Assembly (NCBI RefSeq): GCF_949628215.1
Contig: NC_134297.1
Coordinates: forward strand, 1,364,001 to 1,428,000
DNA length: 64,000 bases
Source: Phalacrocorax aristotelis
Taxonomy: Eukaryota; Chordata; Aves; Suliformes; Phalacrocoracidae
Direction: 5' to 3'
Shown here: positions 1 to 14,200 of the stretch, piece by piece
How the letters are laid out: every line of letters begins with the position of its first letter
Numbering within the stretch: the stretch's first letter is position 1
Position numbers and translations under genes: made by a program
Notes under the pieces: generated by a model
Databases searched by the model: none
Seen by the model: the letters and a program-made list of their open reading frames with translations, nothing else
Told to the model about the DNA's origin: nothing

Positions 1-3000
1 GTGGGCACAGGGACCCATTCCCTGCCTCCCTCCCTTCCCAACCTACGTGGGACCCAGGCCACGGTGGCCAGAGACCACCCTCAGCACCATCCTCTTACGT
101 GTGCTCTCACAGGTCGTGCAGGCGGCTGGGGCTGAGCTGGACTCTGGGCTGTAGGGCTTGAAACTAATGCCAAGGACACTTTCTTGAGGCTGCGGAGGTC
201 GGGCACCAAAGATGCTGCTGACTGTGGAGGCATGGAGGCTGGGAGGGACACTACTGGGTGATGCCGTGGTCTGTGAGCAGAGGAGACTGTTACTGGCAAT
301 GAACATTGCCCACTGCAGAGTCCCCGTGGCTGGCACCCCACCACCCAGGCAGCTGTGAAGGAAAAGGCGGCATGGAGCTGAGCTCCCTGGTACGGCGCTG
401 AGCTCCCCAGTGCAGCCAGCCGTTGCCACTGGTGGCTGTTCCTCCACAGTGCCGTGAACTGCATGGCAATTTACCGCTGTGGTGCCTCTTTCTGTACCCC
501 AAGGCCCGAGCTGTACCCCATCCAGGACAGCTGAAAACCTCTTTGTTGCAGAGCTTTTCCCCTTTAGGTGGCTGCTGACCAAACTGATTGCTTTGATCAG
601 AGCGATCGGCTGGTTATTTGGCATCAGGTCAGTCACACTGTGGCCCAGTTCCATGGGGCTAATGCCCCAATTTATGCATCTATCCTTAATTAGCCATTTG
701 AAAAATACAGTGCAATTTCCAGCTGTTATTTAGTAATACTTAATAATCAGTGTTTTCCAAGCCCTGAAACATCCTGTACCCTGGAATGCTGTTCTGCAGT
801 TGTGTCACTCCCGATCCATGAATTTGCAAAAGAATATGTATTTGTTTCCTTTCCTCAAGATACACTCTTCCAAGCACTCCATCAGCTTCTATCAGCTACA
901 TAAGTGACAGGCTCTCATTCTCCTTCAGAGAAGACCTATGTAAACAGCCCACTATAAACGCCGTTTCTGCTGCCACTGTAATTTCATTTGTAAAATCTCA
1001 GATACATTTTTGGCAATAAGAAACGGCTGCGTGCCTCACAGAAACTGCGAGGGCATTTCCAGCCAGCGCACGGCAGCATCCGCCTGGCCTGGGCTTCGTT
1101 CCTGGCAGGTGCTTACCACGCTGCCTCGCTCCTCCTGCCCTGCTCCCGGCGCCACGCAGCCACAGCTGTCCATCTTTGCACCGGGTTGTTCAGGGGAAGC
1201 CAGTCAAACTGTTGCCAGTCACATTTGCACTATGTCTGTCCCTACAAGTGACATTTCTCCTGTCCCACAGGAGGGGCAGCCAAGGGAGAAGCAGAGCAGC
1301 AAACCTTTGGCAGCAGAGTGCAGCCAGCGCGGGCACCCTCACCCCAGCCCACCTCCCAGGGGACCACTTAGCAGCCGGGAGGTGGGCTCAAACACGCCCC
1401 TCTGGAAGCCTGCCTCTGATTTTTGGCCCTGCAGTCGCTAGCAGCCACAGTTCCTCATAACCAGAACACATCCCCTTCCCTGCCAAGCCAGCGAGCAGCA
1501 CGTGGGCTGGCGCACAGCTCTGGGAATGGGCAGAGAGGATGGGGCACCGGGCAGAGCAGGAGCAGCAGCAGGAGCTGGGTTGCCCCCTTCCAGCTGGATT
1601 TTCTCTACCCTCGTGTTTCCTGCTGGGAACCAGGGGCCCTAATGAGCACGTCAGGAGCCTGCTCAGGCTCATGCTTTGTAAATACGGCTGTGCCCTTTCT
1701 TGCAATGCAGTGGTGTAACTTCCTGGGCATTATCCCGTGAGTCACGCATCCCGGCGTGGCCACGCGCGCGCCCCACGCAGGGCCTGCCTCAGCCCCCCAG
1801 CTGAACGTCGAGGGGGACGTGCAGCCCCTCTTGAACCGTGCCTTAGTAACAGCTTGCAGCCGCCGCAGCAGCCCGTGCTCCCGGGGGGCTCCCTGGCCAC
1901 CCGCCCTGGCCAGCAGCAGGGCGCGCAGGGCCACCCCCCGGCTCAGGCTCTCAGGCCTGGGGGCACAGACCTCTCCCCGCCGCCCGCGGGGCCCTTGGCA
2001 CAGGCACCGCAAACGTCTCCCGGCCATCGAGAGCCACCTCCCTGCTCACGTCAGGGGACAGGGACAGAGCGAGCAGCTCCCCATCCCTCTGCACACATGG
2101 GGAGGAGCAGAGGCACTTTCTATTTCACAGCATCACCCACCGCTTCTCGCTCCTTCCCTGCCGGACAACGACAACAAGCCTGAATTTGCTCAGCCTGCAG
2201 CCAAAGGACAGTTTTTCCTGACACCCGCATCTCACAGCAGCCGTGTGAGCAAGCCCGGGACAGCCGTGCTGCAGGCTTGCCTTCTCGTGGGTGCACCAGG
2301 GATGCCCCTCGGTGTCCTCTGTGGGGCTGGGCTGGCACAGCAGCCAGGAGGGCTGCAGAGTGTCCCTGCAGCATCCTCCCCTAATCAGCCTGAGCAGTGA
2401 CGACGGTGGGATTCAAGTCCTCACAGCAAGTATTGCACACCTGCACCGTGAAACATCCCTGGGTATCCTTAGTGCCCGTTGTTAGAAAGCATACGTGATC
2501 AGCAAGACAGAGCTGCAGCGGGTCCTGCGCCACTGCTTCTCAGAAAAAAAAGCTATGAACGGATGCCAGGAACTTCCCTAGGAAAAGATTTTATCTTGTT
2601 TATGTATAAATGGGGTTTTTGTAGATATCCAGGCAGTATCATTTACGTTGGCATTTGTATGCTATCTCCCCGTGTCTGATATTTCACATGCCTCATCCTG
2701 CAGCGTGTGTAACCCTTCAGTTATCAGATCAGCAGAATTACAACGCTGTTAAGGACGAGCCTCTCCACTCTACTAGAAGACAGCCCAGAAGACAGAAGTA
2801 AGCCAGTGGTGCTGGATGCTAAAGCATTTCTACCTCCAGTGTACAAATATTTCAAATTAACACGTAAATTCACTATAGATGAAACTGCTCTTACTGTTCC
2901 TTAGCAGGAGCACATGCCTTTTCTTACACTTGGGTGAACTAATAACTACTTCTTTCTTTAAAAGCCTGAAGTCCAAGTATTTTTTTTTCTACATCTATCG

Positions 3001-4595
3001 CAGAAGCCAACAGAACTTTTATCACGGGCTCCCAGTAACCAGCGTAACTGGTTGCTGTTGAGCGGCCACCGGACCAGAGAACAAACAGCAGCAGGTTTAC
3101 AGAGATATTTCTGTTAAGGAGCATGTATTACCCTGGGGATTGAGCTGCAACTTCTGCCCACAAAACCTTTTGTCATCCTTTGCTGGCTTTTGAGTAAAAG
3201 CCAGACCCGGAGCCATGCCTATCTCACACGTGTGGCTGTGGTTTTAGCCTTTTTTCTGACGTCCTCTCTGCAAACGTTCCACCAGCCACAAGAGCATTAA
3301 GTGTTGCTGTGGGCTGGTGCCTGAAAGTCAGCGTGGGGACAGGGAGCACAACCAGCTCCTTTCCGTGGTAAGGCTAACTTTCAACCAACAGGGGAGGAGG
3401 GATGCTGGGGACACACAGGGACCCCTCGCCAGCTCTGCTCCCCTCGCACCCAGCACAGCCCAGGCTGCCTGGGGGATGAGCGGATGCTGCCTGCCTGCAG
3501 CATAAGCCCTTTGCTAAACTTGTCATGAGCGTAAACACCACCTTGGTCCTTCTCCGCTCTGCCCCAAGGCTTTGAGCAGAGCTGGGAAAAGCACCTACGC
3601 CGCAGACAGCAGCACCAGAGAAGCCCATCCCCTTTGCACTGTGACCTGCCATGTGCACTGACCTCCAGCTTGACACCCTGCTGCAGAGGGAAGGCCACCA
3701 AATCCACGCCAGCAGAGGACAATCACCCAGGAAAAGGCGGTCCAGGCTGGATTCAAGGCTTGGGATCCACGCATGACGGGGAGGGAAGGCAAGGAAACCA
3801 GCCGGCAGTCACCCGCAGCTTCGGAGTGGGAGGGAGAGAGGAAGAAGCCAGGCAACACCTGGGGTGTTGCAACCAGACCCAGGGCCCAGCTGTGTCTCAG
3901 AGGAGCAAAAGGGCACAGCAGCTGCCCAAAATTTGGAGCATCAAGAAGGGAGGGAAGCAGCCTGCCTTAAATAAGCTGGAAGAAGCTGCCTAAATACTGT
4001 CCCAGCTGAGCTTGGCAGCCCACCCCTCACCAACGCTCTCTGCTGCTCCCAGCCCATTGTTCAGGGCAGGGAACCGGCTCCTTCACCTGCTCAAGGAGTG
4101 CTGATTGTCCACGGCAGATTAGCTCAGCAAGCACACAACAGGGACATTGTCCTCACGCTCGCCTGGGACAAAACCCTCCTGAGCCTGTGAGAGCCCTGTT
4201 CCCTCCTGTGACACCAGAGCTCCACGAGTTCCGCGGCTGAGGGGTGGCTCAGCGGGGCCTTTCTGGGAGGAGACAGACTCCCAGTCCAAGCCATGGCCCC
4301 CCCAGCTGGCTGGCCTCGCTCCCCTGGCTGCTGATGGCATGGGGCTGGGCAGGGCCACGAGGGACATGGGACAAAGAGGGCAGGAGCTGCGGGAGGATGC
4401 TGCACACCCAGGTGCCACAAAGGGGCGATGCACGGGGAAGTGAAATCCCAAAGCACGCAGGGGCCATTTTGCAAGCACAGATGACAAGCCGTGTCAATTG
4501 AGTAAGCCCGATCTGGCCAGGGACAGGTTGCCTTATGCCACTGTGAGCAGCCCTTCAGGCAGAGATCAGGATATGTTCCAGTAATTGCTTCTCGC

Positions 4596-4685
4596 TCCAT
4601 TCTACGAATAGGGAAACCGAGGCACGGAAAGATGAAGTGGCTCTTCCGCAGTTGCAGAGCTGAGGGTGGCACCTGGGACTCCTAA
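4596..4685 (-). repeat. MIR/CORE-SINE-like fragment
   Basis: The plus strand carries a degenerate form of the reverse-complemented MIR core: a 'ccattctacgaatagg' stretch, then 'gaaaccgaggcacgg', then an 'agctgagggtggcacctggg' tail. The order of blocks matches the familiar 'cccattttacagatgggg / aaactgaggca / cttgcccaaggtca' arrangement. It is strongly diverged, so the element is old. The assignment rests on memory of the consensus. Confidence 0.5.
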
Positions 4686-6126
4686 GGCTCATTTAATCCA
4701 AGCAACAAGGCCAAGGTGGCCCAGTGGGGATGCCCAATATTGGGTAATTGTTGCCGTATGTGGGCATCTGAATTCCTGCCCCCTCTCACCAAAACACAGT
4801 GCTGCTGCCTGCTTTTGGGGACACCCAGAGCCTGGATCACACTGCAAAGCATTGCTGGGGGCAGGCTGCCCCCCACTTGGGACCCAGCCAGGATCTGGCT
4901 TGAGCCCACTCTGCTCCTGCTCCTGGCAGCCTCTGAGACACCCTCACACCAAGGGGCAGGAAGAGAGTGGCTTTTTACAGCTGGCCCTGCCTCCCCTCGA
5001 GCCCCATCCACCCTGTCACTGCCGGCTTTGCACGTTCCGGACGTCGCTGGCACATCCAGCAGCACTCGGCACGGTAATTACCCGCTGCCTCACCCAGGTG
5101 GACCGAGCCTAGTGCCCAGCCAGGGATGGATGTTTTCCTCATGACAGGATGCTCAGCAAGGCCCCAAGGCCGAGTCTGAGCAAGCCCTGGTCAACACATC
5201 CTGAAAAGAACATGGGGAAGACTGCCAGCAGAGCAGGTGAGGGAGAGCAGCGGAGGCTGGGGCCGCTACCAGAGTGCTGGTGGGATGTGCCAGGGGGCTC
5301 AGGAACGTGCAGCTCCCATGGGTGCTGAGCGGCACCGGCTCCCACCGGCAGTGCCAGCCTCCCCCGCCAGCCTGTCCCCCCAGTTTGCAAATCCACTCCA
5401 GTGTGGACAAGCACAGATGCCAGGGTCCCTGATGCCTCCTCTGCTGGCATGGGGCTTACACCAGGGATGCTGGCGGCTGTCCTCCTCCCTCCCTGTGCCT
5501 GGGGGGTGACGGAGGCAGCAGCCCCACGGGCAGCTCATCCCAGGTCCTTCTCCCTGCCGGCAGCAACAGGCTGCTGTAGAGGCAACGCCTCAGAGAGCGG
5601 GAGGGATAAACCAGGGCCTCCACCAAACCCCGAGGGAAGTGGGTCCCTATGGTCACAGAGCAACCCCTGGTGCTCCTAGCCAGGTCAGAGCTGGAGGAGC
5701 TGCCCACACCTTACCGGAGAGGTTTTCCCGTCCATCGGCCGCTGCAGGGCTGGGCTGGGATCACAGGTCCGGCACAGCCATCCTTCGCTGCGCAGCGCCG
5801 TGCAGAGCAGTCAGGTCCGCAGGGACGGGGCAGAATCTATTTGGCGAGTGGGCTTGTACGTCAGTGCCAGCGCCGGGCGCGGAGGGAAACCAGTCCAACC
5901 TGCCGCCCAGCTCCACCACTGCCTGTTTCCCAACTGCTCCAGGCACAGCATGCAAAATACCTGCCTCTGCTGCTGGTGACCCCAGCCAGGCGCTGAGGAA
6001 CACTGGGCAGGGGCAGTAGGAGCCCCGGCTGTGGCCCAAGGTCTGGGAGCAGGTCAGGTCTGGCCCTGGGGGGAGAGCAGCATTCTGGACACCGGGGGCT
6101 GCTGTGGGCTCCTTGCCTCTCTCCCG

Positions 6127-6145
6127 GCTGCCTGCCTGCCTGCCC
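6127..6145. repeat. Short (CTGC)n microsatellite
   Basis: About four and a half perfect copies of the tetranucleotide lie in intergenic DNA. It is too short to suggest a function. Confidence 0.7.
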
Positions 6146-9100
6146 AAGCACCCCCCATCCTCTGCTGTGTGCTCACCATACGTTCACCTCACCTCTCCTA
6201 CCCCGGCCGAGGGCTGCGAGCGCCAGCTGAGGAGGGGAGAGGAGGGGACACACAGCCATGTGCCAACCCCAACAAAGCCCCCCTCGTGCGCCCCAGGTGA
6301 CCGAGAAATCCAGAATGCCCTTTTTCAAGGCAAATGAAATGCCTTTCTCTAGAGGCTTTTTCACTCCTTTGCTTATGGGGTGATGCTTTTGCATTGTGCA
6401 AGGAGAAGGCAATGGCCTCCCCCATCCCCTGTGGGAGTGAGCTAGGAGATGCTTTGCTTAAACCAGAACTCACATTTGGGAGAAACAGGTAAAAATATCC
6501 AGATTAAAAGGAAAAAAGCCCAGCTCCATTTTGTGTTTCCTGATGCCCAGGCCCCAGACCCATGTCCCTCAGTGCCACAGGCCCCGCTTGCCCCAGCCCC
6601 TGGCTGCTGGAGGAGCGCCTGTGGGGTGGATTAACAAGGCCAGCAGGGAGCCTGTGCCGGCACTCCTCGTCGGCCAGAGCTGCACCACGGTCTGTGCTCT
6701 GCCTTGCCCAGCAGAGAGGCACAATGGTTTCCCAGAGATGTAAATGGTGCTTCGTGTAACCCAGACTGCTCCCAGCCTCAGCCAGCGTGTGGATGAGCAG
6801 CCTCTGGGATAAGAGGATATAGCAAGCTATGGCCCCACTCTTGCCGGCCCACGAGGGCTGGCACCAGGCAGTGCGAGGGCAGCACATGGCTCAGCAGGGA
6901 GGAGGGTAACCTCTCCGACAGCCTGGTCCCAGCAGGCTCTGTCTGGCAGTGTGGTGCCTCCTGTGAGCCCCATCCCGACACTCTCTTTTCCAGGCACATT
7001 TCTCCCAGCATTATTCATAGCATAAGTCCCTTATTCATCTGGCTCCCCACCCATACCTTCTCATCGGAAGGGCAGGAGACAAGCAGGGCCTTCCAAGCTT
7101 GGAGGAAACCTGCCTCAAAGCCCCTTTGATTTCAAGACTGAAAATCCCAGGATGGATCCCACCATCCCCTCCACTCTGCCCCAGGTCTCCCCATCGCATC
7201 CCTTCCCAGAGGGGTTAATTCCTGCCCTTCTCCCGTGCACAGCCTGGAGGCAAACTCAGACAGCCAGAGAGGGGGATCGGGGGGCTCAGAGGAGAAGACC
7301 AACACCTGGGTCCGTCCTGTTTATGGGGTTTACTTCCATTTTCTACTGGCAAGGTCATTGCTAAGCCCTTTGCCTGCCTCTTTCCCATGAGCCCACCCAG
7401 GGCCTCGCTGCCATGGCAGGTCCAGCACGTGCGCTTCAGCGCACAGGGCAAATGCTTCCCACGGCAGTGGCCACGAGGCAGGCTGCCTGCTCTGGGGATC
7501 CCCTGCTTCCAGGGTGGCTTCTGACCCAGCGCTCACTCTGAAACACGCTCCTCTCTGGTTTTCACACACAGAACTAACAGCATTTTGTTTGCGTTTTGCA
7601 GCTACCCTATGCCTCTGAGGACTCTGTCCTGCTGGGGTGCAGGGGCAGAGGGAGGCAGGGGATGGCCAGGCAGCGAGCTGTGTCCCCAGGCAGCGCTCAG
7701 GTGGCCTTGCCTGTGAGCTCGCATGAGCTGCCACATCCTCATCTGAAAAGGGATTCTCAGAACGTAGCTCCAGGTGGCAGCTCCAGAAATGATTGCTTGC
7801 TGGTGTTTCTACAAAGCCACCTACAGAAAGCAAGTAATAGAGAACCATGTGTCTGGCCTTGACCCCAGCAACCTGCTGTTAAATGTCATGCATGCACAAC
7901 ACCTCCTGGGTGAAATCCTCACACTTTCTTGCTGGTAGCTGCTCCTATGGGCCCTGCTGCACCCTCCTGCACACACAGCCGGAGCCAGCACCTCCAGCCT
8001 TGGAGAATCCGGCAGCTTCTCCACTCTCTGCTCTGACCTCCAGGCATGAGGGAATGAGGAGGGGAAGGGGATAACTCTGCTCTTCCAGGCAAGGTGCCTT
8101 CTCTGGCTATTCGTCGTCCGGCAGGGCAGAACCAGCCCTCCAGCCCCAGCCCGAGCCCTGCGCTACACGGAGCAGCGTTGCTGCCTGAGCCTGCCCCCCC
8201 GGGGCTGGACGATCCCCCTACCACCCTGGGTGAAACTCCCCAAGGTCCGCAGTGGTGGAGTGCAGGAAAAGCTGGTCTCTACCAGCTCTGCCAGGTGTTC
8301 TCTGGGCCAGGTTTCTCCGCAGTGGTGTCACCCTGCCTGGCCAACACAGTGGCCCACAAGGGGATATTTCAGGGTCAGCCACATCACCTGTGGGGCTTGG
8401 CGGCTTTTGGGAATCCCAGCCCCACTCCAGCCTTGCCCGTGCTGAAGTTGTTGGTGTTGCTGAGGCTGCGGCCACCTCCGCCCCAGCCACAGAGCAGCAG
8501 CTCCAGGATGTGGGTGCAGTGAGAAGGAGCAGCAGCCAGGCAGGTGGGAGGACGAAGCCAAGGACATGCTTTGCCCTCCAGCCTGCCCCACAGACAAGGG
8601 CAGCCCCTTTGCCAAGCCGGTGCCCATGGCTAGTGGCTGGCAGGAGGGTCCCAGCGGGAGCCAGGCATGGGGCCGGGGTGGCTGCAGCTCCCAGCCCTCG
8701 CTGCCTCCAAGAGGAGCTGCAGAGGCTCTGGAGAAAGACGTGCTGTGCAGTTCTGACTCAGGTGATTTCCAGGTTATTAAAAACATGGCTATTCCTATTC
8801 AAAGATTAGTCAATTATTTTGAAGATGAAAAGGAAACTCAGCAGTGTTCTTGAGGGCTGGTTTGACCTGTGAGTTCAAAACCTCTCCTACCGAGACTTCA
8901 AACACGTGGCTGCTCTTTACTGTGACGCTTTGGTTTTAATGCGGTACTTTGGTGGTCACCAATGCCTGATACAAAGCTCGTCTCTGGTTATCGCCGGGCC
9001 CCTGCCTGTGCTGGGACTGCAGGGGCTAGGGGGTGCCTCAGCACAGCGCACGGCTGCGGGACAGGCTGGGGCTAGGAAATGGGTCTGCCCTCCTTCCCCT

Positions 9101-11175
9101 GCAACACAGCGGCTCCCTCCCTGGGGCCCCTCGCAGCGGAGCTGGTGGCAGCAAAGGTAGTACAGAGACACGAAGCCTGCAGCCTCAAGGATGCTAAGCA
9201 GCATTTCATGGAGGGTGAGGGGAAAGCACCCACAAGACAGGGATCCTGGGCTGCATCTGCATCACGAGCTGTGGAGCGGGCAGCGTGCGGGCACACTGCC
9301 ACGCTGCCCCAGCACCAGCTCCTCCCGTGGCACCTGGCGGTGCCCGCACGCATGCAGCAGCTCAGGTGCCACCACAAACACGTGGGGTAGCTGCACCGCT
9401 CACAACCTGAGCATTCGGCAGAACTGTCATTTCTCTTCAGCCTGTTTCATTTTCTCCTAAAGTGCCAACCATTTCTCCAAGCCTCTGAACCGCCTCACCC
9501 TCAGAATGAGCCTCACAGTTTATTTTCCACAAGGCTCCCTCCTTCCTCATTTTTGGTCCCATTGCTTTTGATTTTCACTCCTTTACATAAAACACAAGCT
9601 GTGGCTTTGTGTGGGATGGGCTGTGCCTCATCTCAGAACTCCTAAATTCAATAGCTGCTACATCTGACTCACGCACTGATAGCAGGGTGACAGGACATCA
9701 GCTGGTCTCCCAAAGAGGGGAGAATAAAGCCAAGCCGGGGTGAAGCCAGGGAGGGGATCTGCTGCTGGAGCCATCCTCCCCTGCCCGTCCCTATGGCTGG
9801 CCCTCAGCAGGAGAACAGCCGTCAGCGAGGCAGAGTCTCTCCCCACTGCCAGGCACCCAGCACCACCGCCCCGTGCCCGTATTCCCCTTGGCCTCGGCAG
9901 AGCCGAGCCGAAGCCTGTGTGTCCCTGGATGCCACGAGAGCAGGGCATGCCGTCGTGCCATGCCCGAGGTCCTGTCGCCAGGGTCTGGAGAACGGCTTAG
10001 CGGCACTGACGGACTGACCCTGCAGCTGATGAATTTGCTGGTGCTCAGGCAAGGCTGCAAGTTCGTGGAAGCCCGTGGGCTTTAGTAGGAAGGATGAGTC
10101 AGAGAATGGACTCTGTTCAGAGGCCGGGAAAAAAGCAGGACTCTCCCACTTTGGGCATTTAAGATGGCTCTTTGAGGAGTCACTTCGCTGTGGCAAAGGG
10201 ACCTGAGGTCCCGTGCCTCTCTGTTCGCCAAGCCAGGGACTGCTCTCAAGCTTTCTGACGCTGTCCAAAGCACTCTCGGTTTCTCTTGCTCTTTCTATTT
10301 GTGCCCTTTCTGCTAATTCCCCAGTGGGAAATTCCTCTTTTTGAAAACAAATCACTCTCCATCACGAGGGTCCCTGGGTTTGCACAGGCCTCAGGAAAGC
10401 CCTCAAGCAAGCTCTGCTGCAATCCAGTCTGCCAGAAGGCAAATAAGAGGACTCACAGTCCACTCGGTGGTAATTCAGGTCCTAGCACCTGAGGCCAAGA
10501 TCACCAGACAGGCAGCACATGGCCATGGGGCCAGAGGCCTGCAGCCACATGCATCGTGGCCATACCGGGGCCCTGGGTCTGGCTGACAGCTGCCGGAGCC
10601 CCGGGGACACCTTACAGCCCCCTCCACTGCACCCGACTTCAGAGCTCACGATGCCACCCACATGCATAGGCGTTTCCAGGACATGTAATAGCCCAGAGGT
10701 TGTCACTCGTCCCCAGAAATGGGGAAAGGCAAACTGCAGACTGAAGCAGGAGAGTACGGGAAAGCAAAAACCTCCTCCTGGGGCTCCAAGGCTCCCCAGG
10801 GATGGCTCTGACCTGGCTGGCTTTAGCCACCGGCAGGACAGGACATCGGTCCAAGGGACACTACCGGGTAGGTGCTATGCTTAAGTAAAATCCCTGTAAC
10901 AGGTCATCCTAGGTGCTAACGCTGGCCCCCTGTGCTGTGCTTTTAACACCTCGTGTAATAACGAAGTGGCAAAGGCAGCCATATGATTTACTCCTATTTT
11001 CCCTTTCTCAATGGTGTACCGTTTTGTTCAGAAAAGCCCCCAGAGCTCTTCCTTTAAGGCTGCTTGTAGGAAATGCCCAGCCTGGGCTGAGACATTAGCT
11101 GTGGGTGAGTGGGTGGACAGTGAAGAAAAGTGGAAGCCACTACACAGCTACTTTCCTCCCACTGCGCTAACGCCT

Positions 11176-11186
11176 CCAATACGTCA
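11176..11186 (+). promoter_or_regulatory. CCAAT box overlapping a CRE-like site, IL10RA promoter
   Basis: A CCAAT pentamer (11176-11180) runs directly into 'tacgtca' (11180-11186), a one-off match to the CREB/ATF site. Both lie about 105-115 bases upstream of the IL10RA start codon. No TATA box was seen nearby. The position fits a proximal promoter, but either motif could occur by chance. Confidence 0.3.
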
Positions 11187-11290
11187 CTGAGCCAGCCTCC
11201 AGGGGAAAAACAACTGTTCAGCAGCCTGCCAGAGCAGAGCTCAGCACCTTGCTCACCCAGCCCAGTGCCCGCAGAGGATGCTGAGCCGGC

Positions 11291-14200
11291 ATGGCCCCCT
11301 CCACCACAGCCCTGGCACTGTGCGTGGCACTGCTGCTCGCCCGGTGGACAGACGGTGAGTCTCTCTTCCCCACACCGCGCTCGTCTTCAGCTCCCCACTC
11401 GCTGTGCCGCAGCCCCACGGCTGCTCTGCTCCCCTCCGCACCCGAGACCCCGGCACCGGGAAGGCGCGCAGGGCCGGTGGCGAACAGAGGTGCCGGGGTA
11501 TAACCTGCCGCTCGGACACCTTTGCCGGCTGGTCAGCGCCCAGGCTGGTGGTGCCTGCAGGCTCCTGCCTGCTTGGAGCAGGACACAGCCAGGGCTCCCT
11601 GCTTGCCACTCGCCTTACTTTGCTGTCTGGGGGGGGCTGCGTTCGTCCTGAGGCACCAGCCTTGTTTATCTCCGCCGGTGGGGACCAGCGTGCCTTGTAC
11701 TGTGGTGAAATGCCCCGGACGCTAGCGCAGTGCTCTGCTGCCGGCTGTCCTCCCCAGGCAGCGGCGCTGCTTGGTGTTTGCTGGCGGACACCGTCCGCTG
11801 AGGAAACCAGCACAGAAAAGGTGACAGATGTTATCTAGTGATGCTTTGCTGCCAGGTGACAATACTGAAATTCAGGCAGGAGGTGTGAAAAATCCTGTTT
11901 TTACCAGATAGCAGATAAACAAAACAGAAAAGCTGAATCCAGACAGAGCTGCTAGCAAACGGCAAGGGGGGTCAGGGGAGCAAATACAACAGGCTCCTTT
12001 CTTGGGCCAGAAAAGGACCAAGATCCCCTCAGCCAGGGTGAGCTGGGCTCTCCCCAGAAGAAAGAGGAAGGGAAACAGAGGGACCAGCAAATGCTAAAAT
12101 TTGGAAGTGGGACAGGCCTGGGCAAATCCTAGTGCTTTTCATGTGGGTGAGTGGTCATGGCTGAACACAGAGGGTCAAGCTCCAGGCGAGCCATGAAGGA
12201 GGCAATCGTGAGCAGCTCTGCCCAGCTCCCACAGGCACCAGCGAGATGGGATGGGACGCGGTCCAGCTTTACCTAACGCTCACCTTTGGTCCCGTAGGTG
12301 AGAAGCTGGCAAGCCCCAAGAACGTGCGCTTTGCTGCAGAGATAGCGCATCACCTGCTGCGGTGGGAGCCAGGACAAAACCACCCCAGTGATGTCCAGTA
12401 TGAAGTGGAGCACGGAATGTGAGTACAGTGATGGGGACGCAAGGCAGTTCAGCCCCTGCCTGGGATCCGATACCGACAGTGGTGACAAGAAAGTTCCTGG
12501 CCCCTGCCTGCACTGCTCTCACCCCAAGCACTTCTCCTTGCAGCTATGGCATGAATTTCTCCTGGACAGCCACCCCAAACTGCATGAGGATCTCGGAGCA
12601 CTCCTGCGACCTCACATACTACACCCTGGATCCTGACCTGCGCTACTACGCACGGGTCAGGGCCGTGTCTGGAAACCACACATCCCAGTGGAAAAAGACC
12701 AGCTCTTTCTCCCCACGAGAAGGTAGGTCGGGTGTCTGCCTCCACCCTGCGGCCAAGGGCAGGAGGCTTTAAGGATGACAGAGGTCAGGGTGCCAAACTG
12801 CTTGGGAAGGACTTTGGGACAGATTAAAGCAGGGTTGTCTCTCTCTTTGTATCTTCCTGGAGGGCTATGGGATGGGATAGGACAAACCTAGGACAGGTGG
12901 CACCAGCTGCAAGGAGCAGTCACAGCTCAGTCCACTGCTGCAAAGGCTCTTAGAGCTGCCAAGAGAAGAAAACCCTAACATGCTCTTCCAACTTACTTGT
13001 TTCCAGCCAGCCTGCGCCTGTTGGGCCAGATCCTCTCTGTGACAGGCAACACCGTCCATGTGCAGCTGCAGCTGCTCTTCAGCGTGGGGAACCTCACCAT
13101 AAAATACGATGACATACAGAAGTATGCGAGGCTATACCGGGTGTACATCAGGAGGACACAGGACAATCGGACGGTGAGATGAGTTGCTGGCCCCATCTGT
13201 CGCATGCAGTGCTGCTCAAGTTGAAAAACACAAAGTAGAGTGTTCCGTACAAACTTAATATTAAGCTTTCTCATAGCCACAACATCGCAGAGAGATTTCT
13301 CTGTACAGTTTATTGCAGTAAGTTCCCCAAATCTTGTTGGGATTCTGGGTCTAGCTGCTGTCAGCTGTATCTCTAAGTACCCTAGGGACTTTCCCCAGAG
13401 GACAATGGAGGAGGAGGGAGGAAAGCACAGGGCCCACATTCCCGCAGGAGCTGGGGCCTGTCAGGTACCAGCCTGTGCTCTGGTCATTGCAGTACGAAGT
13501 GGTGGAGAGCACCCCGGAGTTCAACATCAGCAACCTCTTCTGGGACATGGAGTATTGTATCAGCGTGGAGCCTGACGTGGCCAGCCGGCACATCCACACC
13601 ACACGCACCACCGAGCAGTGCGTCACTATCAGCAAGAGAGACAGTAAGTGGTGGGGGAGCCAGCGAAAGGCAGATCCTCCTCAGCCTCCTGGCCCTGAGG
13701 ATACGGGGATCTGCACCAGGGCAGCTGCTCCGTGCCCCCGCTGCAGGGCCTTCGTGCTATGTGCACCAAGGACTCTGCCTTTCCCGCCCTCACCTGGGTA
13801 TGTTCTCTCTTGCAGGGACTGCAGAGCTTGCCCTAAGCATCATCAGCTCCTCCTTCATCACCCTGTTGTTCTTGGGCCTCCTGGGGGCTCTGCTGGTGTG
13901 CACCTACATAAAGAAACCTGTGAGGCCGCCGTCTGTCCTGGTAAGGCAGCTGGGCACGTGGCACCCGGGCACGTGGCACCCTTTGTGGCCAGTGTGAGGG
14001 TGCAGGGCTTGGGTAGCTGTTGGGAGAGGCAGGCAACAAGCAGGGATGAAGCACGGCTCACTCCCCTCTTTTCTCTCCTTCCCAGAAGTCTTTCATAAAG
14101 CAGAGCTCACTCTGGGTGGAGCAGGAGTCCTCGTCCTCGGGCAGCCCGGACGCAGACCCCGTCCAGCAGATTTTCCTGTGCCAGAAGGAGCCCCAGCAGG

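Larger units (their letters stand above)
1..11170. other. Intergenic region upstream of IL10RA
   Basis: No exon with family similarity and usable splice sites was recognised on either strand. The open frames here are short, low in complexity and typical of GC-rich noncoding DNA. Several AT-richer islands stand out (about 560-1010, 2490-3060, 8760-8960, 9420-9660), and one MIR-like fragment lies near 4.6 kb. In human the next gene on this side is TMPRSS13; no part of it was seen, so it probably lies outside the window. Confidence 0.6.
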
